64,000 nucleotides of DNA from Aquatica leii (taxonomy: Eukaryota > Arthropoda > Insecta > Coleoptera > Lampyridae), in NCBI GenBank assembly GCA_035610365.1, contig CM069433.1, positions 59,324,487 to 59,388,486 of the forward strand. Direction: 5' to 3'. Positions 47,965 to 60,120 of the stretch are shown in pieces. A model generated the notes under the pieces. The model searched no databases, was not told the DNA's origin, and saw only the letters and a list, made by a program, of their open reading frames with translations. Position numbers and translations under genes: made by a program. Numbering within the stretch: the first letter of the stretch is position 1; every line of letters begins with the position of its first letter.

Positions 47965-49001
47965 TAATAAAATAAAATTTTATTTGTAAAGAATATGTTA
48001 TGTTACTTTCTCCTTTGTAGAACATAAATAAAAGCAAAAAATGTCAAATTAAAACATTTAAAATAATCAAATCAATCAAAAATTTTAGCAAATTTCTTGA
48101 CTACAGTTTTTCTATGTAAGTCTTAGCACACACGCCAAAATAAAATTTATCGAAGGCAATTGTCTATTAGCATACTGGTCAATCCACAATCTACGTGTGG
48201 TGTGGATGTTATAATTACACTCACCGTACATTAAAACAGTATCACTGTTGTATATAATAAAAGCAAATTAAATTAAATATTATGAAGCACGAATACGTTA
48301 ACACAAAACACTTTGCATCAACTAAAGAAATCCGTTAAAAAATCGAGACAAAAATAAATCAGATTGTCGAACTCAGTTCTAAGAAAGCTAAATTTTGCAT
48401 TAAATTATCTGGTCTTGTTTTGGTTACAACCAAAGATAAACGTGATCGTGTATACAAAGTACACTTTGTTAAGCTAAGTCAGTAATAATGTTAAGAAATA
48501 AACGTTACTATCTGCTTTAATTGTTTTACTAAGATTTGATTTTGTGGATAATTTAAAATAAAAGAAAACAATAATTACCACAATATATCAATACGTTTCA
48601 CGGATTTTACAACATTTACACCCATAATTTACCGCATAATTACAAATAACAAACAATCTCCATTTATCTAGATAATCAGAACCGGCCTAAAAATTGTAAA
48701 TATCTCAAAACTGGGTCACTTTAGACCATATCTTTAAAGGAAAAAATTTATTTATCGGCACAAGGAAACTACTCCTTGAGTTTGTAGTCGTATTTCAGAT
48801 AGACTCTATATAGGTATAAGCAATTTGAAAGGTAATATTTTATGGTAATAATCAAATTGTCAAAATCAAAATCATGTTTTCTTTTAATTGTTTTATATAG
48901 CAAAGATACCAATTTATGTATCTAACTATCTAATATTATAAACAAAATCAAACGCTTTTTATTAAATATAAGTGATTTTTGAAAGTACATAGTTTAAAAG
49001 A
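47965..49001. other. AT-rich DNA between the two piggyBac copies
   Basis: 48355-48485 has a short Lys-rich open frame (AKFCIKLSGLVLVTTKDKRD) that could be the cysteine-poor remnant of a transposase C-terminus; not supported further. Confidence 0.35.
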
Positions 49002-49005
49002 TTAA

Positions 49006-51372
49006 CCCATTTAAACTCAGCGGGTTGTTAACGACCCAACATTTTTTTTCTATTTAGTTTATCATTGCAATAAAAAAAGTGTTTTCCTGTTAAATAATAT
49101 CACTCTTCGAATACTTATTTAACTAAATATAAATTATTGTCTCTTTTTTTTACATAAACACATCAATCCTTTTACAAAAAATTTAAATTTAGTAAACATT
49201 ATAATAAATAAATCGTTAACTACCCGCTGAGCACTTGTCGGCGTTACCGCCAAATTTGTCTGTGTATTCTCAAACTAACAGACCAGTAGCAGTAAAGCAA
49301 ATACGTCAGGCGACGTAAAGTATCGGTGCATAGGTACTCAGCTGATTACGTAGATCAGTTGTGTCATTTTTTTTCTGTTCGCGTATTGGTTTTAATAAAA
49401 AAATGAGTTACCAGGAGTAAATAAATTAAAAATATAGATAACGACAATCGCCACAAGTACGATGTTTATATAACTCCTCTATTTGATAATGTAAACGATA
49501 TTGACGGGAATTGCAGGAGAGGATCCTTATCATCTAAATCGCAATCAGTTACAAGCCGAAGCTGAGTTATATATAAATAATATGCCAATGGAATCAGATG
49601 TTGTAGCTTATAATTTTAGTAATAACTACGTACATTTACCTGAAAATGAAGTTTTTCTAAAAAGAAAAAATATAAAAATGTTTAAAAGTGAAAATTGAGA
49701 GATTTAAAAGTTCCAACCTGTTTAGCTTGGAATGAATGTTATTTCAATCCAATTCGTTTAGGTGCTAAAAACTAAAATTTTTTAAGGTCTTTATGACTCT
49801 TTCAATTTTAAAAAATATTGTACAGTACACCGTTTTGTATTCAACTTTTAAAAATGCGCTTTTGACCTTATCGGTTGAAGAAATGTACGTTTTTATTCGA
49901 ATTTTGTATTTGAATGGTTACAATGTTTTATCTAGGCAGCGAATGTATTGGGAAGAAAATGAATACGTCCATAATGATTTAGTGTCCAAATCTATGAAAC
50001 GTAGAAGATTTGATGAAATTTTTACAAATCTACATGTAGTAGACTAAACGCTTTGAATAAACGGTTTTTGAAGTACGTTCCTCTTGAGCATTCATTATCT
50101 ATAGACGAATCAAAGATTTCCTACTTTGGGCGCTACGGATGTAAACAATTCATTCGTGAAAAGCCAATTAGATTTGGAGTTAAAGCTTGGGTTTGTCGCT
50201 TCGTTTGGAATATTGCGTTCAGGTTGATCTTTATCAAAAACGACAGAAATCGAAAATAAAGAGTGTAGTTTAGGAGAGCCCGTAGTTTTAAAGTTTACAG
50301 ATGTGATGCAGGCTAATTATGAAGGTTTTCCATTTTCTTGATTTTTTGATAACTTTTTTACATCTGCTCGACTTCTCTTAATACTTGAAGAAAAAAAGAT
50401 GATAAGATAAGGTGCCACTAGAACTGTTAGAATCAATCAACCTTATCAATGCAGTCTTCCAGACACCAAAAAAAAACGTACAATCGCGATATAAGCAAAG
50501 AAATTAATTTCGTTGCTGTCTATGATAATAGTGTAGTAATCCTGTTGTCAAATCAGCACAGAGTTGAACCTTTTCAACAGCCACAAAGTACACCTACCAA
50601 AAATAACAAAAAGGTTGAAATAACCCAGCCTTATGTTGTTTCAGCTTATAATAGACATATGGGTGGAGTATACCAACTTGACAACAACATTTCAAACTGT
50701 AGGATTGGTATCCGAAGCAAAAAGTAGTATATACCGATTATCTTATGGCTTTTTGATGTAGCCATAACAAATGCTTTGCAGTTGAGCTGAAATGCAGGTA
50801 AAACCTATCGTTCCGAAGAGATATTGTAAGAGCACTTCTTTTGAAATATGGAACATCACCGTTGATAATAGCTCCGTTTTTTACCAGAAGCATTTTACTT
50901 TCAGTTAGATTTAATGCAAAGCAGCACATAATATAATTACGAATCAACCCCGAAGACATTGCACGGTCTGTAAAAAAACTATAAAAGCATGCTCTTCTTG
51001 CGAGGTGCCACTGCGCGATAAACGTTTTTTAGCTTATCAGTCAAAATAATTTAAGCTAATTTATGTATATAATTAATGTATTTTTTTAATAAATTCTTTT
51101 TAAAAATGTGGCCTAATTTGTTTTACACATTAGCAAATAAATTCATAACACACAAAATGAAATACAACTATTACATAGTCAAAGATACTTCAAAGTTATG
51201 CGCGGTAAGTACTGCACTTGTGCTCAGTGCGTTGTTAACTACTTAGGCCCCAATTTTAGAATCGCAAGAGGAATAATTTTTTTCATATTTTTCTGGTACT
51301 CAACACATTAAATAACAATAATAACTACTACAATCAAATTATAAAGTGAAAAAAATAGTGAGCATTAATGGG
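49006..51372 (+). mobile_element. Complete piggyBac element (TTAA-flanked), coding region decayed
   Basis: 2,367 bp between TTAA at 49002-49005 and TTAA at 51373-51376, the invariant piggyBac target duplication. The ends are inverted: CCCATTTAAACTCA at left and CCCATTAATGCTCA read from the right. Subterminal inverted repeats also occur: GTTAACTACCCGCTGAGCAC (49214-49233) against the reverse complement of 51219-51242. The right-end word ACTCAGCGGGTTGTTAACG also pairs with this within the left end. Size and layout are those of a full-length autonomous element. Confidence 0.9.
49460..51050 (+). pseudogene. piggyBac transposase gene, inactivated
   Basis: Nearly full-length but broken by about six frameshifts or stops. 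An acidic N-terminus (49501-49698) precedes EEMYVFIRILYLNGYNVLSR and MYWEENEYVHNDLVSKSMKR (49870-50020), then SIDESKISYFGRYGCKQFI (50097-50155; first catalytic Asp kept), FDNFFTS (50345-50365; second Asp kept), and MGGVYQLDNNISNCRIGIR (50658-50715). The last motif is normally MGGVD..D: here the first Asp is Tyr. The C-terminal Cys-rich finger remains near 50955-51035 (CTVCKKTIKACSSCEVPLR). A cut-and-paste enzyme acting in the nucleus; this copy cannot be active. The minus ORF at 50738-50959 is a shadow. Confidence 0.88.
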
Positions 51373-51379
51373 TTAATAT

Positions 51380-53300
51380 AATTTTTTTAATATTTGCGCG
51401 TAGCGATTATTGATACTATAAGTTTCAAAAACCCTAATACAAAAAATAATTAATACTTTGTTTGTTTACCGTAATTTATAATTTAAGGGAATTCAAAAAT
51501 AAACTTTAATTATCTAATAAACCATTAATTTATTCATTTATTTGCTAATATTGTACTTTTTGACAAAGTTATAAAGTATAATGTTTTATATTTTTGAGTT
51601 AAAAGAAAAATGCAAAAACCATTAATCAACTTAACAGAATTTATTTTATAAATTTAAGTATATTCGTAAGAACAGCGTTTTCTTTCATAATTCAATGAAC
51701 TTAATTTAACCTTCATTTTGTTTAAGTTAATCCCCAACTCCCAATCGTGTGACAAGGTGAAAAACCACAAAAGAATATGACATTAATGTTTTAATCGTTT
51801 AAACTTATTATATCATTATGTTAATGACTTTCTAACGATGTAAACTTATTCAAACCACAGTTAACAATTCCTGCATTAAATTTTATTACCATCATAAAAT
51901 TCAATATAGTAATTTTTATTTATAAATCTATTGCAATTACAATTTAATTATCATAACAAAAATAACCATTTTAATGTATAATTTACATTTATAAACCAAT
52001 TATAATGTTTTATTGATTTAAACGCTGCGATTTAATTTTAACAAAAAAACAATATTTTATATTATTGGAGATTTATGTATGTCGTAAGATAAAAATTTTG
52101 CTTGTTATTTTGTAGACCAATTTACTATCACAGTTCTGTGTAATCCAATTTTGCGGTCTGATGTACAAAACAAAGTAATTTTGCAATCGCCGTTAAATCT
52201 AAAATATATGCAAATTTTCTGTTTATGGTTTATGTACTGCAGTGTGCATGTTGTATAATTCAGATACTGTTCTTTATTTAAAAATGTTTTTAGTCTAAAT
52301 TAATAATTTTTAAATAATCCTAGTATTTATATTGCCAAAATGAAATTAATGAAATGAAACATTTTAAGTACATATATCAAGTGCATTCATTTTGTAAAAT
52401 TTCTTACACTTAACAAAATTAAAATTAATAGAAAAAATAACTGTGCCATTTATTAATTACACAAATATGAATTAAAGTGATTCTAATAAAATGTTTGCTT
52501 ACTAGTTTTATTGCAGCAATACTAACGTTTCTAATTTAAATGCAATGTTTTTAAGAAAATTATAGAAACAAAAAAATGAAACAATGATAAGATAAACAAA
52601 AATACGCTTTGAAGGAAGTGAATTAATAATGCAGTGTCAATAAGATTACCGTAAATACAAAGAAAGTTACGTATTGCAATAGTAGATAACTTAGTGGAAT
52701 AAACATTATAAGCTACAAAACTACGTAACAGAATAAATAAAAAAAATTGAAAAAAATGCTAGCAGCTACGCAAATTGTGTAGAGTAATTTGGAAACAAAC
52801 TTTCAGAGATTAAATACGCTATAATAGTAGAAACTCAATTAAATTCATTAATAAGTAGCAATGATAATGTAATAAGACCGTTAGTTAAACACAAAATCTA
52901 CTAAATTAAAAAAATACTAATAGTATAAACAAAAATCAGTACGCAAAGTACTATAATAACTTTATAACACTCGAATGCGTTTTGATGGCTATCCAAGAAT
53001 ACTATATATATGTATAATAGTGTTCTTGTCGATATTGTACTGTTGATAAGGATAGCATAGCTATCGACACGCGTTCATATACAGCTAAAAAAATGTATGT
53101 ACATTTTGTGGGTTACTTTGATATTATTTTGAATTACATCATTACACTTATTAATAAACAAAATCTGCATGTTGCATACAGGATACCCCAGGAGTACAAG
53201 GAACCTCCTTAACTTGATTGCTATTTGAGATATCAACTTTTTTTAAACGTTAGTTGCAGACATTCTACACAATTTAAAATTATGTTTGTCATATACAGGC
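51380..53300. other. AT-rich intergenic DNA
   Basis: No coding signal. 52980-53090 includes a partial inverted repeat (GATGGCTATCC … GGATAGCATAGC). Confidence 0.5.
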
Positions 53301-53800
53301 TATCGCTATACAGAGTGGCGCACGAAACTTAAGTTTTCTTAAATGCGGCTCCCTTATATTTTTGCTTTCTTTTGATTCTGATTAAAACAATTCAAAATGT
53401 GATTAGCCAATTATGCACCGTTTAGATTTTATGGCCGAAAAACCAGTAAAAAAGCGCCATCTTTAAAAAATTACCAAACTTTACTGTTGAAAATAAATCA
53501 GCGATTAAAATGTCTAATGTTTTTCCATACCCTGAGCTTTTATTCAAATGTTTATTGATCCACTAATTTGAGGTACCGCATACATAGTGTGTCCAAACTA
53601 CAAATAACTCAGTTGTTTCAAATTTCTTATAGACTTTCCAACAAAATAATAGTCTAACAAGAATTTTTCAGCCTCACCAATACGATATCCATTTTTATCT
53701 ATTCTTCGCATGTAAAATTCATGATTAACAAACTTTTGAAAACTATTCTAATACCTACCAATGTTGGAACAATAATTACTTTATTTATAATTATTATTAT
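53300..53800. other. Unclassified repeat-like tract
   Basis: More complex sequence starting at a sharp edge (AGAGTGGCGCACGAAACTTA, 53322-53341). Frames on the minus strand are partly open but match nothing I recognise. Probably another TE or dispersed repeat joined to the Bel/Pao relic. Confidence 0.35.
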
Positions 53801-53869
53801 AATATTTATTGACAACAGCATACGTTTTGAATAAATAATAAGTTTCTTTTTAAACATTATCGTTTCTTA

Positions 53870-55980
53870 CAATAATTCATTTAGTATTGTTGTAGTTATG
53901 AAAATTGTCAGGAACGTTGTATAATATATAATTTGATGTAAAATTCCATATTAAACCGAGAGTTTTAGCTATTTCGCGTTTGTCTAAAAGTCGAAAGCTT
54001 GAACTATCGTTGGTTTCAGCAACTATAATGTCTAAACAATTCGATAAAAATTTTCTTATTCTCAATTTTGCCGTATTTAATATGGTAATTATATGTTGCT
54101 TAATTTGTACAACTTCTTTTATGGTATCCCCCCCTTTAAAAATCGATTATGTAAAAATCTGATTTTAAAGCTAAAGCACTTTTAGCCGAAATAAAGTTCT
54201 GCAAGATGTTACAAACATTTTTTTGCAAGCACTAGCCGTTCCGGATATAATTGTTTCAAGTTCATACGTTTCTATAATAGAATCTGGATTATCTCGCCAA
54301 AGAAGCATTTGCGATTTTCTTTGAGGAAGATGAATTAGTATTTGACGATACATTGTTTGAATATCGCCCACTAAAACAATTTTGTGCTAACAAAATTGTT
54401 ATAATATTGAAATCAAATCATCTTGCAAAATGGGACCTGCAATTTTGGCATCATTTAGAGAAATATTCATGCCACATTTGGCACTATTATTAAAAAGTAC
54501 CTAATTTAATAAAGAAATCTTTTTTAAAAATTGCATGGTTAGGCAAGTAAAACAAATTTATATTTGAAAGAGGAATGGTAGTTTCAACACCGTTTCAACT
54601 GTAATCAATCCTGATTACTTCTCTTTTCTTTCATCAACAATCTTTTTTATATGTCTTAATGCAATATATTCTTTTAAAAAAATGCTTTTGAATCCAGACT
54701 AGAGTCTGCTAGAAATGTGTTTTTAAGTTTTAGAAAACGTTCAGTGGTAAAAGCCTTGAAATCGACACAGAAAAACGATCATCGGACGTTCGCGAGACCG
54801 TAATTATAAAATGCTCCTCACAAAATCTCTTTGTTAAAGATAATGTAGCTAATCGATTTTAAAGTTGCATTTTCTTTCAATCCCAAAATTGCTGAACGCT
54901 TCGTCTAAAGAATCACTTATTTCCGTATATTTTTGATTCAAAAGTTGATACAAACGCACACTGCCATAATTTAAATTGTAACGTAAAAGGACCAGAAACC
55001 ACCCTTCCAAGTAAAGTTTTTTGTAAAATGTGTTTATCTTCATCTAAAGCTATTTGACTGATGCTTAATAAGTTGTAAAAATTACTAACACCAATAATGT
55101 CAACGGGTTGCAAATTACTATTAGTCAACCTTATCTTTTATATAATTGCGATTTCTCGAATGAAGTAGCAGGCAAGTTTTCTGAAATTTAGGAATGGCGA
55201 GATATTGCAAACAAGTTTGAACAGATATTGATGACGATATTTGAATTCGCACCATATGGTTTGATTGGGCTGCACAAGAATTTATGACTAAAATTTTAGT
55301 ATGCGTTGCATATTTATTTCGTTGTAGTTTATCAACCAACTCTTCGATAACAAAATTTACGTGACTACCGCTATCTAAATTAGCTTGAACATTAAACCAC
55401 TTGTTATAAGCACCTCTTATCTTGAGATTTGCTCTAGAAACAAGAAGGTTCGGAAAAAAAATAATAAATTGCAAAACAAAAAGCAATATGTGTTTTGAGA
55501 CCTACAACACTGTTAGAACTTTCACTATTTGATGAAGTTTTTGACCTTTCATTAGATTTGGCAGTTGTTTTAGAAATTTGGGTAAAATGCAAAAGAGTAT
55601 GATGCCTTGTCCGACAAATTTGACAACCATGTTTAGCATTTCAAATATTTTTTCTAGTCTGTCGTAAACAATTCTTGCAAAGACGCAATGGATTTGTCAA
55701 ATTTTTCTTTAACTGACACCTGTAAAAACTTAGAACCTTGAGTAATAAAATGATCGCCGTTATAATTTTGACATGAAGTTTATGGAACAATTAAGAAATG
55801 TGGTTGTTGTAATTTAGCAAATGTATTAGTGTTATGACTGCTATCATGTCCTTTTTGATTTGTTCTATTTCTATATTATTTACTAGAACGGATAAATATT
55901 GCAATGTGCGTATGTGCCTAGATAATTCGTCATAAAGTTTTCTAAGCTCTACATCGTTACCTTTTATTATAGAGTTCATG
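53870..55980 (-). pseudogene. Bel/Pao gag end, protease and RT relic
   Basis: Minus strand, N to C (high to low coordinates). A gag C-terminal helix (55791-55979, ELRKLYDELSRHIRTLQYL) is followed by a zinc-knuckle-like array (about 55600-55700: CKNCL… HGCQICRTRHHTLLH). The protease is at 55121-55486 with NLDSGSHVNFVIEELVDKL, the active-site region (LDSGS for the usual D(S/T)G). Then NFYNLLSI and LLGRVVSGP (54990-55090), a linker, and RT: MGDIQTMYRQILIHLPQR and LWRDNPD (54290-54371; the motif-A Asp is kept). The RT end has FLSNCLDIIVAE and KTLGLIWNF (53890-54060). Multiple frameshifts. RNase H and integrase are absent. Confidence 0.83.
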
Positions 55981-56014
55981 CTAAAAATTCTATTAAAATG
56001 ATTAATAGTTATTT

Positions 56015-56375
56015 AACAAAGGTTGTTAATGATTGCGATTAATAATCGAGACATTTAATATTATCGGGATTATTTGTCACCGATTAACAAACGAGTTAGT
56101 TTTAAAGTTTTTCCGTTGATCGTACCTTAGTAAAACGTGTGAAGTTATAAGGAAACTAAAGTATAGGTATCCCGTTGTTATATCTATTCGTCTTGTAACA
56201 TCGTTAAAACGGTGGTTGCTAACGATTTCATTGGTTGTTATACAAAATCGTTCATTAACTGAAATTCATTAGTTCAAATTCGTTTATTAATAAGAGTTAT
56301 TAACGATCTATTTCTGATACATTATTAATATTCCTATTAACAGACGATTGACGGAAAAAATAATTATTTTAGGGT
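56015..56375. other. Insertion of unknown type within Bel/Pao gag
   Basis: About 360 bp separate two gag blocks that are adjacent in the family. It is rich in GTTAATAA/GTTAACGA-type words on both strands, as in short non-autonomous DNA elements, but I could not define terminal repeats or a target duplication. Confidence 0.35.
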
Positions 56376-56379
56376 TGTC

Positions 56380-57000
56380 ATATCGTTCGCAAGGTAAATC
56401 AAACAAAATTTTATAATTTTTGGCTTGAATATTTGAAATTGTATGAGCCGCTTGACCTCAAAGATTACACTTGAAGTAAAAAAATTTTTCAATGTCGTTC
56501 AATCTTGTGTTATTGTAAATAAGCGCAATAAAAGTTTTGTGATATGAATTAAAGGCCGATAATTGCCATCAAATAATGACATCAAAATTTTTGGTAATTT
56601 TGCATCCGTACCGTTCCCATTGTAAGAAACATTTCAAAATGTGTAGAAGTAAAAATTGAATTAGAAATTAATTCGGCACGTGTATTGAGATCAACGAACA
56701 TGTTGTAAAATGTTTCGTTCTCTACCATGTCTCTCTTCCATATCCGCAGCTAAAATTTCGAATTTAAAACAAACATTGTCGAATTTTTTAGGCAAACTTT
56801 TAATACCGTCTATATAAATTTGTATTTTTTTAAGAAACACTATGTCTATTACAACTTCGAACAACGAATTTGAAAATGATTCAAAGTTATTTAATTTTGC
56901 TAAAAGAGCACCACTGGGTAATAAGAGTTTAATTTCTTTTTCTTTATTTATTGTGAAATGAATTCAAATACGTAATATAATCCACAATGTTAATACTAGA
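56380..57000 (-). pseudogene. Bel/Pao gag N-terminal region (DUF1759-like)
   Basis: Minus strand in mixed frames. A coiled N-terminal part with DMVENETFYNMFVDLNTRAE (56660-56735) is followed by DAKLPKIL and LFDGNY blocks (56570-56610), matching the LPKI.LP.F.G start of DUF1759, and NFFTSSVIFEVKRLIQFQIF (56430-56490). Continues across the 360-bp insertion into the gag end at 55.98 kb. Confidence 0.65.
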
Positions 57001-57059
57001 TCAGAACGTTTCAGAACTTCAAATTAGTAATTGAAAGAGTACCTTAGAAAAATTGAGGT

Positions 57060-57490
57060 TTAAACTTTTAAGGAAATGTAAAATGCGCAATTTGGCAAAA
57101 ACATCATTGAGTTTTTACCTTAAACGTCTAAAGCTTTGTGGGTACTTAAAATGAAGAAAAGAACTAGGCATTGCTTACGTGGTACTTTGGCTGCTCTGTT
57201 AATAGATGCAAAAAAATATAGAACAGTTGAAAAGGCACGGAAGATGGAAGTCTTCTACTGTTGCCGAAGGGTACATAGAAAACTCCTTGAGGTGCAAACC
57301 AGACGGCGTACGAAAAAAATTGAATTCTAATACGCCACAAATAAGCATTAGTTTAAATGCAGCTTTGTCAACACCACAAACAAGTTTTCAATCAAATATG
57401 GCATCATCACTACAACATGGCTTTAATTTTCAAAACGCAACAATTTCAAATTGTATTTTTAATATTTCTGTTAAAAATAAAGACGAATAA
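57060..57490 (+). pseudogene. Tyrosine recombinase C-terminus (Crypton-like element relic)
   Basis: Two overlapping frames. 57136-57330 has RHCLRGTLAALLIDA, matching the HxxR catalytic block (usual HCFRRTSATLLxDAGA). The frame 57206-57490 has IEQLKRHGRWKSSTVAEGYI, with the His/Trp block and the Tyr nucleophile in AEGYI. A Ser/Asn-rich tail with ISNCIFNIS follows, as in the recombinases of insect Crypton-type elements. These enzymes cut and rejoin DNA through a Tyr-DNA bond. One frameshift separates the two halves; the N-terminal core is not recognisable. Confidence 0.7.
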
Positions 57491-57494
57491 AAGT

Positions 57495-58380
57495 CCTTCT
57501 TTAGTCTTTCGACTTTTTCATAGCACCGCTTTTCCCTCCGCCGGCGCCGGACAGAAAAATGTATGATAGCAACACTTTGTATCCTCTGAACAGAAAGGTT
57601 CAATTGTCTACCTATCCTTTCGCCTAAATAATGGCCCACTTTTCTGACGTTTGAAGAAAAAAGTTTTTATATGTGTTTAAGTAATAATATTTGTTAATAA
57701 CTACGTTTTTATACACTTTTAAAAAATGTAAAAAATGATTAAATTAATTATTGTGATTATTTAAACAAGCAATATTTTCTTGATAGCTTTAACAAATTTT
57801 ATTTGAATAAAACTAGTAAATGAAGTTTGCAATAATTTTACGTATTTTAAAGTATACTGCTTTTTCCAAAATAAAAAATATTACTATTTGGAAATATTTT
57901 TATTTTGTTGAATTAATTTAAAATGTCTTGAGAACACCAATCACAATCTAACATTAACATCTAGTTTATTTATTTGTAGAGATTTTACGATTATAATTTT
58001 ATCACTGCAATGTAACAATCAAGTAAATTTTATGTTATTACAAAAATATAATAATATCTTCAAATAACAAAATCATAATTTACTTAAAATTTATTTTTAA
58101 GATGTTTTTTTACAAAGCGCATTTTTCTTTTAAGTGTAACGTCAACTGCAGTTGACTCTAATTGTTTTATTTCTATCTCAGTTATTTCACTTCGTTAAAG
58201 GTTTAATTGTTAGTTAATGTCATTAAACTGTTCTGAGCTTTCGTGTCAGGTAATCTTTTTGTTTTTTATTAAATATTTTTTTATATCGTTTTATGAAAAA
58301 TCGCATTATAATTTTACCTCAATAATAAAACAATTATTAAAAATTAATTATATTAAACAGGAATTTGAACTTTATTAATT
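57495..58380. other. Unassigned and AT-rich DNA
   Basis: Begins with a GC-rich island (57535-57555, CCGCCGGCGCCGG with palindromic CCGGCGCCGG), the only one in the window. The remainder is AT-rich. Confidence 0.4.
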
Positions 58381-58385
58381 TTCTA

Positions 58386-58756
58386 AAAATTTTTAAGGTG
58401 TCTGTGTGTGTGTATATGTCTGTGTGTAATGATAACTCTCGAACCGAAAGTCTTAGTAACTTAAAATTTGGTATGGAGCTGACTTTTCATGTTCTTTCGG
58501 TTCTATCAACACTCTGATAAAGAAACCGGAAGTGGGTGTATCCGCCATTTTTTACAGTTCTTTTAATATAACTTTGTACGTATGTAAATTATTTGAATTA
58601 TTTTTAGATTCTTATAGAGATAATTCTTCCTAACAATTTATTCAAATAAAAAAAAATTTAACATAAACAGTTTATTAGATATTTGATTTATAATTTAAAG
58701 TAAATTTCATATATAATCTAGATTCGAATCCTGCCCGTGACAATTTTTTTTTTAGA
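58386..58756 (+). repeat. Dispersed repeat, copy 1
   Basis: About 370 bp, similar along its length to 62142-62509 in the same orientation. It starts with a GTGTCTGTGTGTGT stretch, contains AAATTTGGTATG and GGAAGTGGGTGTATCCGCCA, and ends with GATTCGAATCCTGCCCGTGA (58721-58740), like a tRNA B box and T-arm, followed by a T run. Confidence 0.8.
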
Positions 58757-58766
58757 AACATTGAAT

Positions 58767-58890
58767 AGCCAGTTGCAAAAGTCAGGTTAATTGGCGATTT
58801 ACTAATCGTCGATGGTTGATTAGCATTCAATTGCGTTGGACAAAACAATTTAATCTATGATTAACGGTCCATTAGTTAATGGACTACTAA
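58767..58890 (+). repeat. Fragment of the 61.4-kb MITE
   Basis: Matches the left 130 bp or so of the MITE at 61420-61967 (GGTTAATTGGCGATTTACTA and on). The right end is missing. Confidence 0.75.
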
Positions 58891-58899
58891 CTGCTACTC

Positions 58900-59595
58900 A
58901 ACTTGACAACCGCGCGTTTTAATGTCAGTTTATGAAACAAAAATGACTACCAAAAAGAAGATTATTATAATTATTTACTCAAATCAAGAAAGTTTTCTTA
59001 TAAATAGTTTTATTATCATTATGGAAAATATTGCTTCTGTATAGATAGCTAAGTTTTAGTTTTTAACAGGCCTACAAACAGCAAAATATCTGAAACTTTG
59101 TTTGTATATATAAAACTAAAAATAAAACAGATCTGTGAAACAGGACATGTAAGCAAAGACTTAAAAGTTGTATTATATATGATAAACAGATTTGTTTATA
59201 GTGGAGTTTTTAACTTCTTATTAACTGCTGATCAAGAGATTTTGCTGGCGAAGATTGGACACCAAACTGAGCTACCCGAAATTGCTTTGAAGCACGGCTT
59301 ACTATTTTCGTAAATTGATAGATAATTACAATGAAACCTAATATTAATTTGTATCCTTAGTAAAAATGGGCAAATGGGAATGATATCATGTAGCTAAACC
59401 TGGATTATCTCGTATTTTTTTTCCTTCGCACACTCCTATTTTCTGCAGAACCTGCGGCAACTCCTCCCAAGTTATTTAAAAAAAAAATTCAAAAGCAAAA
59501 ATTATAAACTGTCAATTACTGAAAGAAGTAATATTATTTAATCAAGTTTAAGAAAATGTAAAGCACAATATTAGTTTTATATATAAAAAATTACA
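58900..59595. other. Unassigned DNA
   Basis: The 71-codon ORF at 59098-59313 has no recognised motif. 59390-59480 contains short GC-richer words. It may contain the decayed C-terminal part of the adjacent Harbinger transposase. Confidence 0.35.
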
Positions 59596-59599
59596 ATAA

Positions 59600-60110
59600 A
59601 TTATATTGTTTTTAATTTCAAAGAACCTTTCTATGATATTACTTGTCATAATATGTGCTCTACTTTATTCTACTTCACTGGCATTTGCTGGATGTAAGCA
59701 GATGAGGATATGTGTGCAATCGGGAGCTCCTACAACACGTGGAAAAGCAGAAACGTTTCCATTAATTGTTCGGTAGATCTAGACATCTTTATATATTGAT
59801 GGGAGAATCCAGCAATTTTAGTTGTGACACGCTGCATAGAGCAATTAATATTTGTACTCTTGTACCAAAGGATTTGTTTCAATAGCTTGTTAATTTGATT
59901 TTATCTCTAATTGCATGTACCAAGTTTATAATGGTGGCCTTATTTAAACAAAACCTCTTCTTGAAATCAATGTTATTTAACAATTCAAAATGATTTTCTT
60001 TATTCCGTATAAACTTTATGCTGCAAAGCTGTCCTCGAAGCTACTCGAGGAAGCAGACAACAAGTTGAATAACATAATTATTTTGGTTTAATACTTTTTT
60101 TTAACTTATA
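59600..60110 (-). pseudogene. PIF/Harbinger transposase (HARBI1-like) relic
   Basis: Minus strand. NHFELLNNIDFKKRFCLNKA (59930-59990) and LVHAIRDKIK match the N-terminal helices. A QILIALCSVSQ block (59830-59865) and FPRVVGAPDCTHILI (59715-59760) match the catalytic GAIDCTHI block; the first catalytic Asp is kept while Ile is Pro. Stops and frameshifts throughout, and the later DDE residues are not found. Harbinger transposases cut and paste DNA with a 3-bp duplication; the MITE nearby could have used a related enzyme. Confidence 0.72.
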
Positions 60111-60120
60111 GAACCAAATT

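Noticed and set aside
57535-57555. GC-rich palindromic spot as a recombination site
   Set aside because: Only about 20 bp and single; no second copy in the window to act as a partner site.
58721-58740. tRNA gene
   Set aside because: Only a B-box/T-arm-like end is present; there is no acceptor stem, D-arm or anticodon arm upstream, and the second copy is shorter by two bases.
59098-59313. 71-codon ORF near the Harbinger relic
   Set aside because: No recognised motif; opposite in orientation to the transposase fragments.
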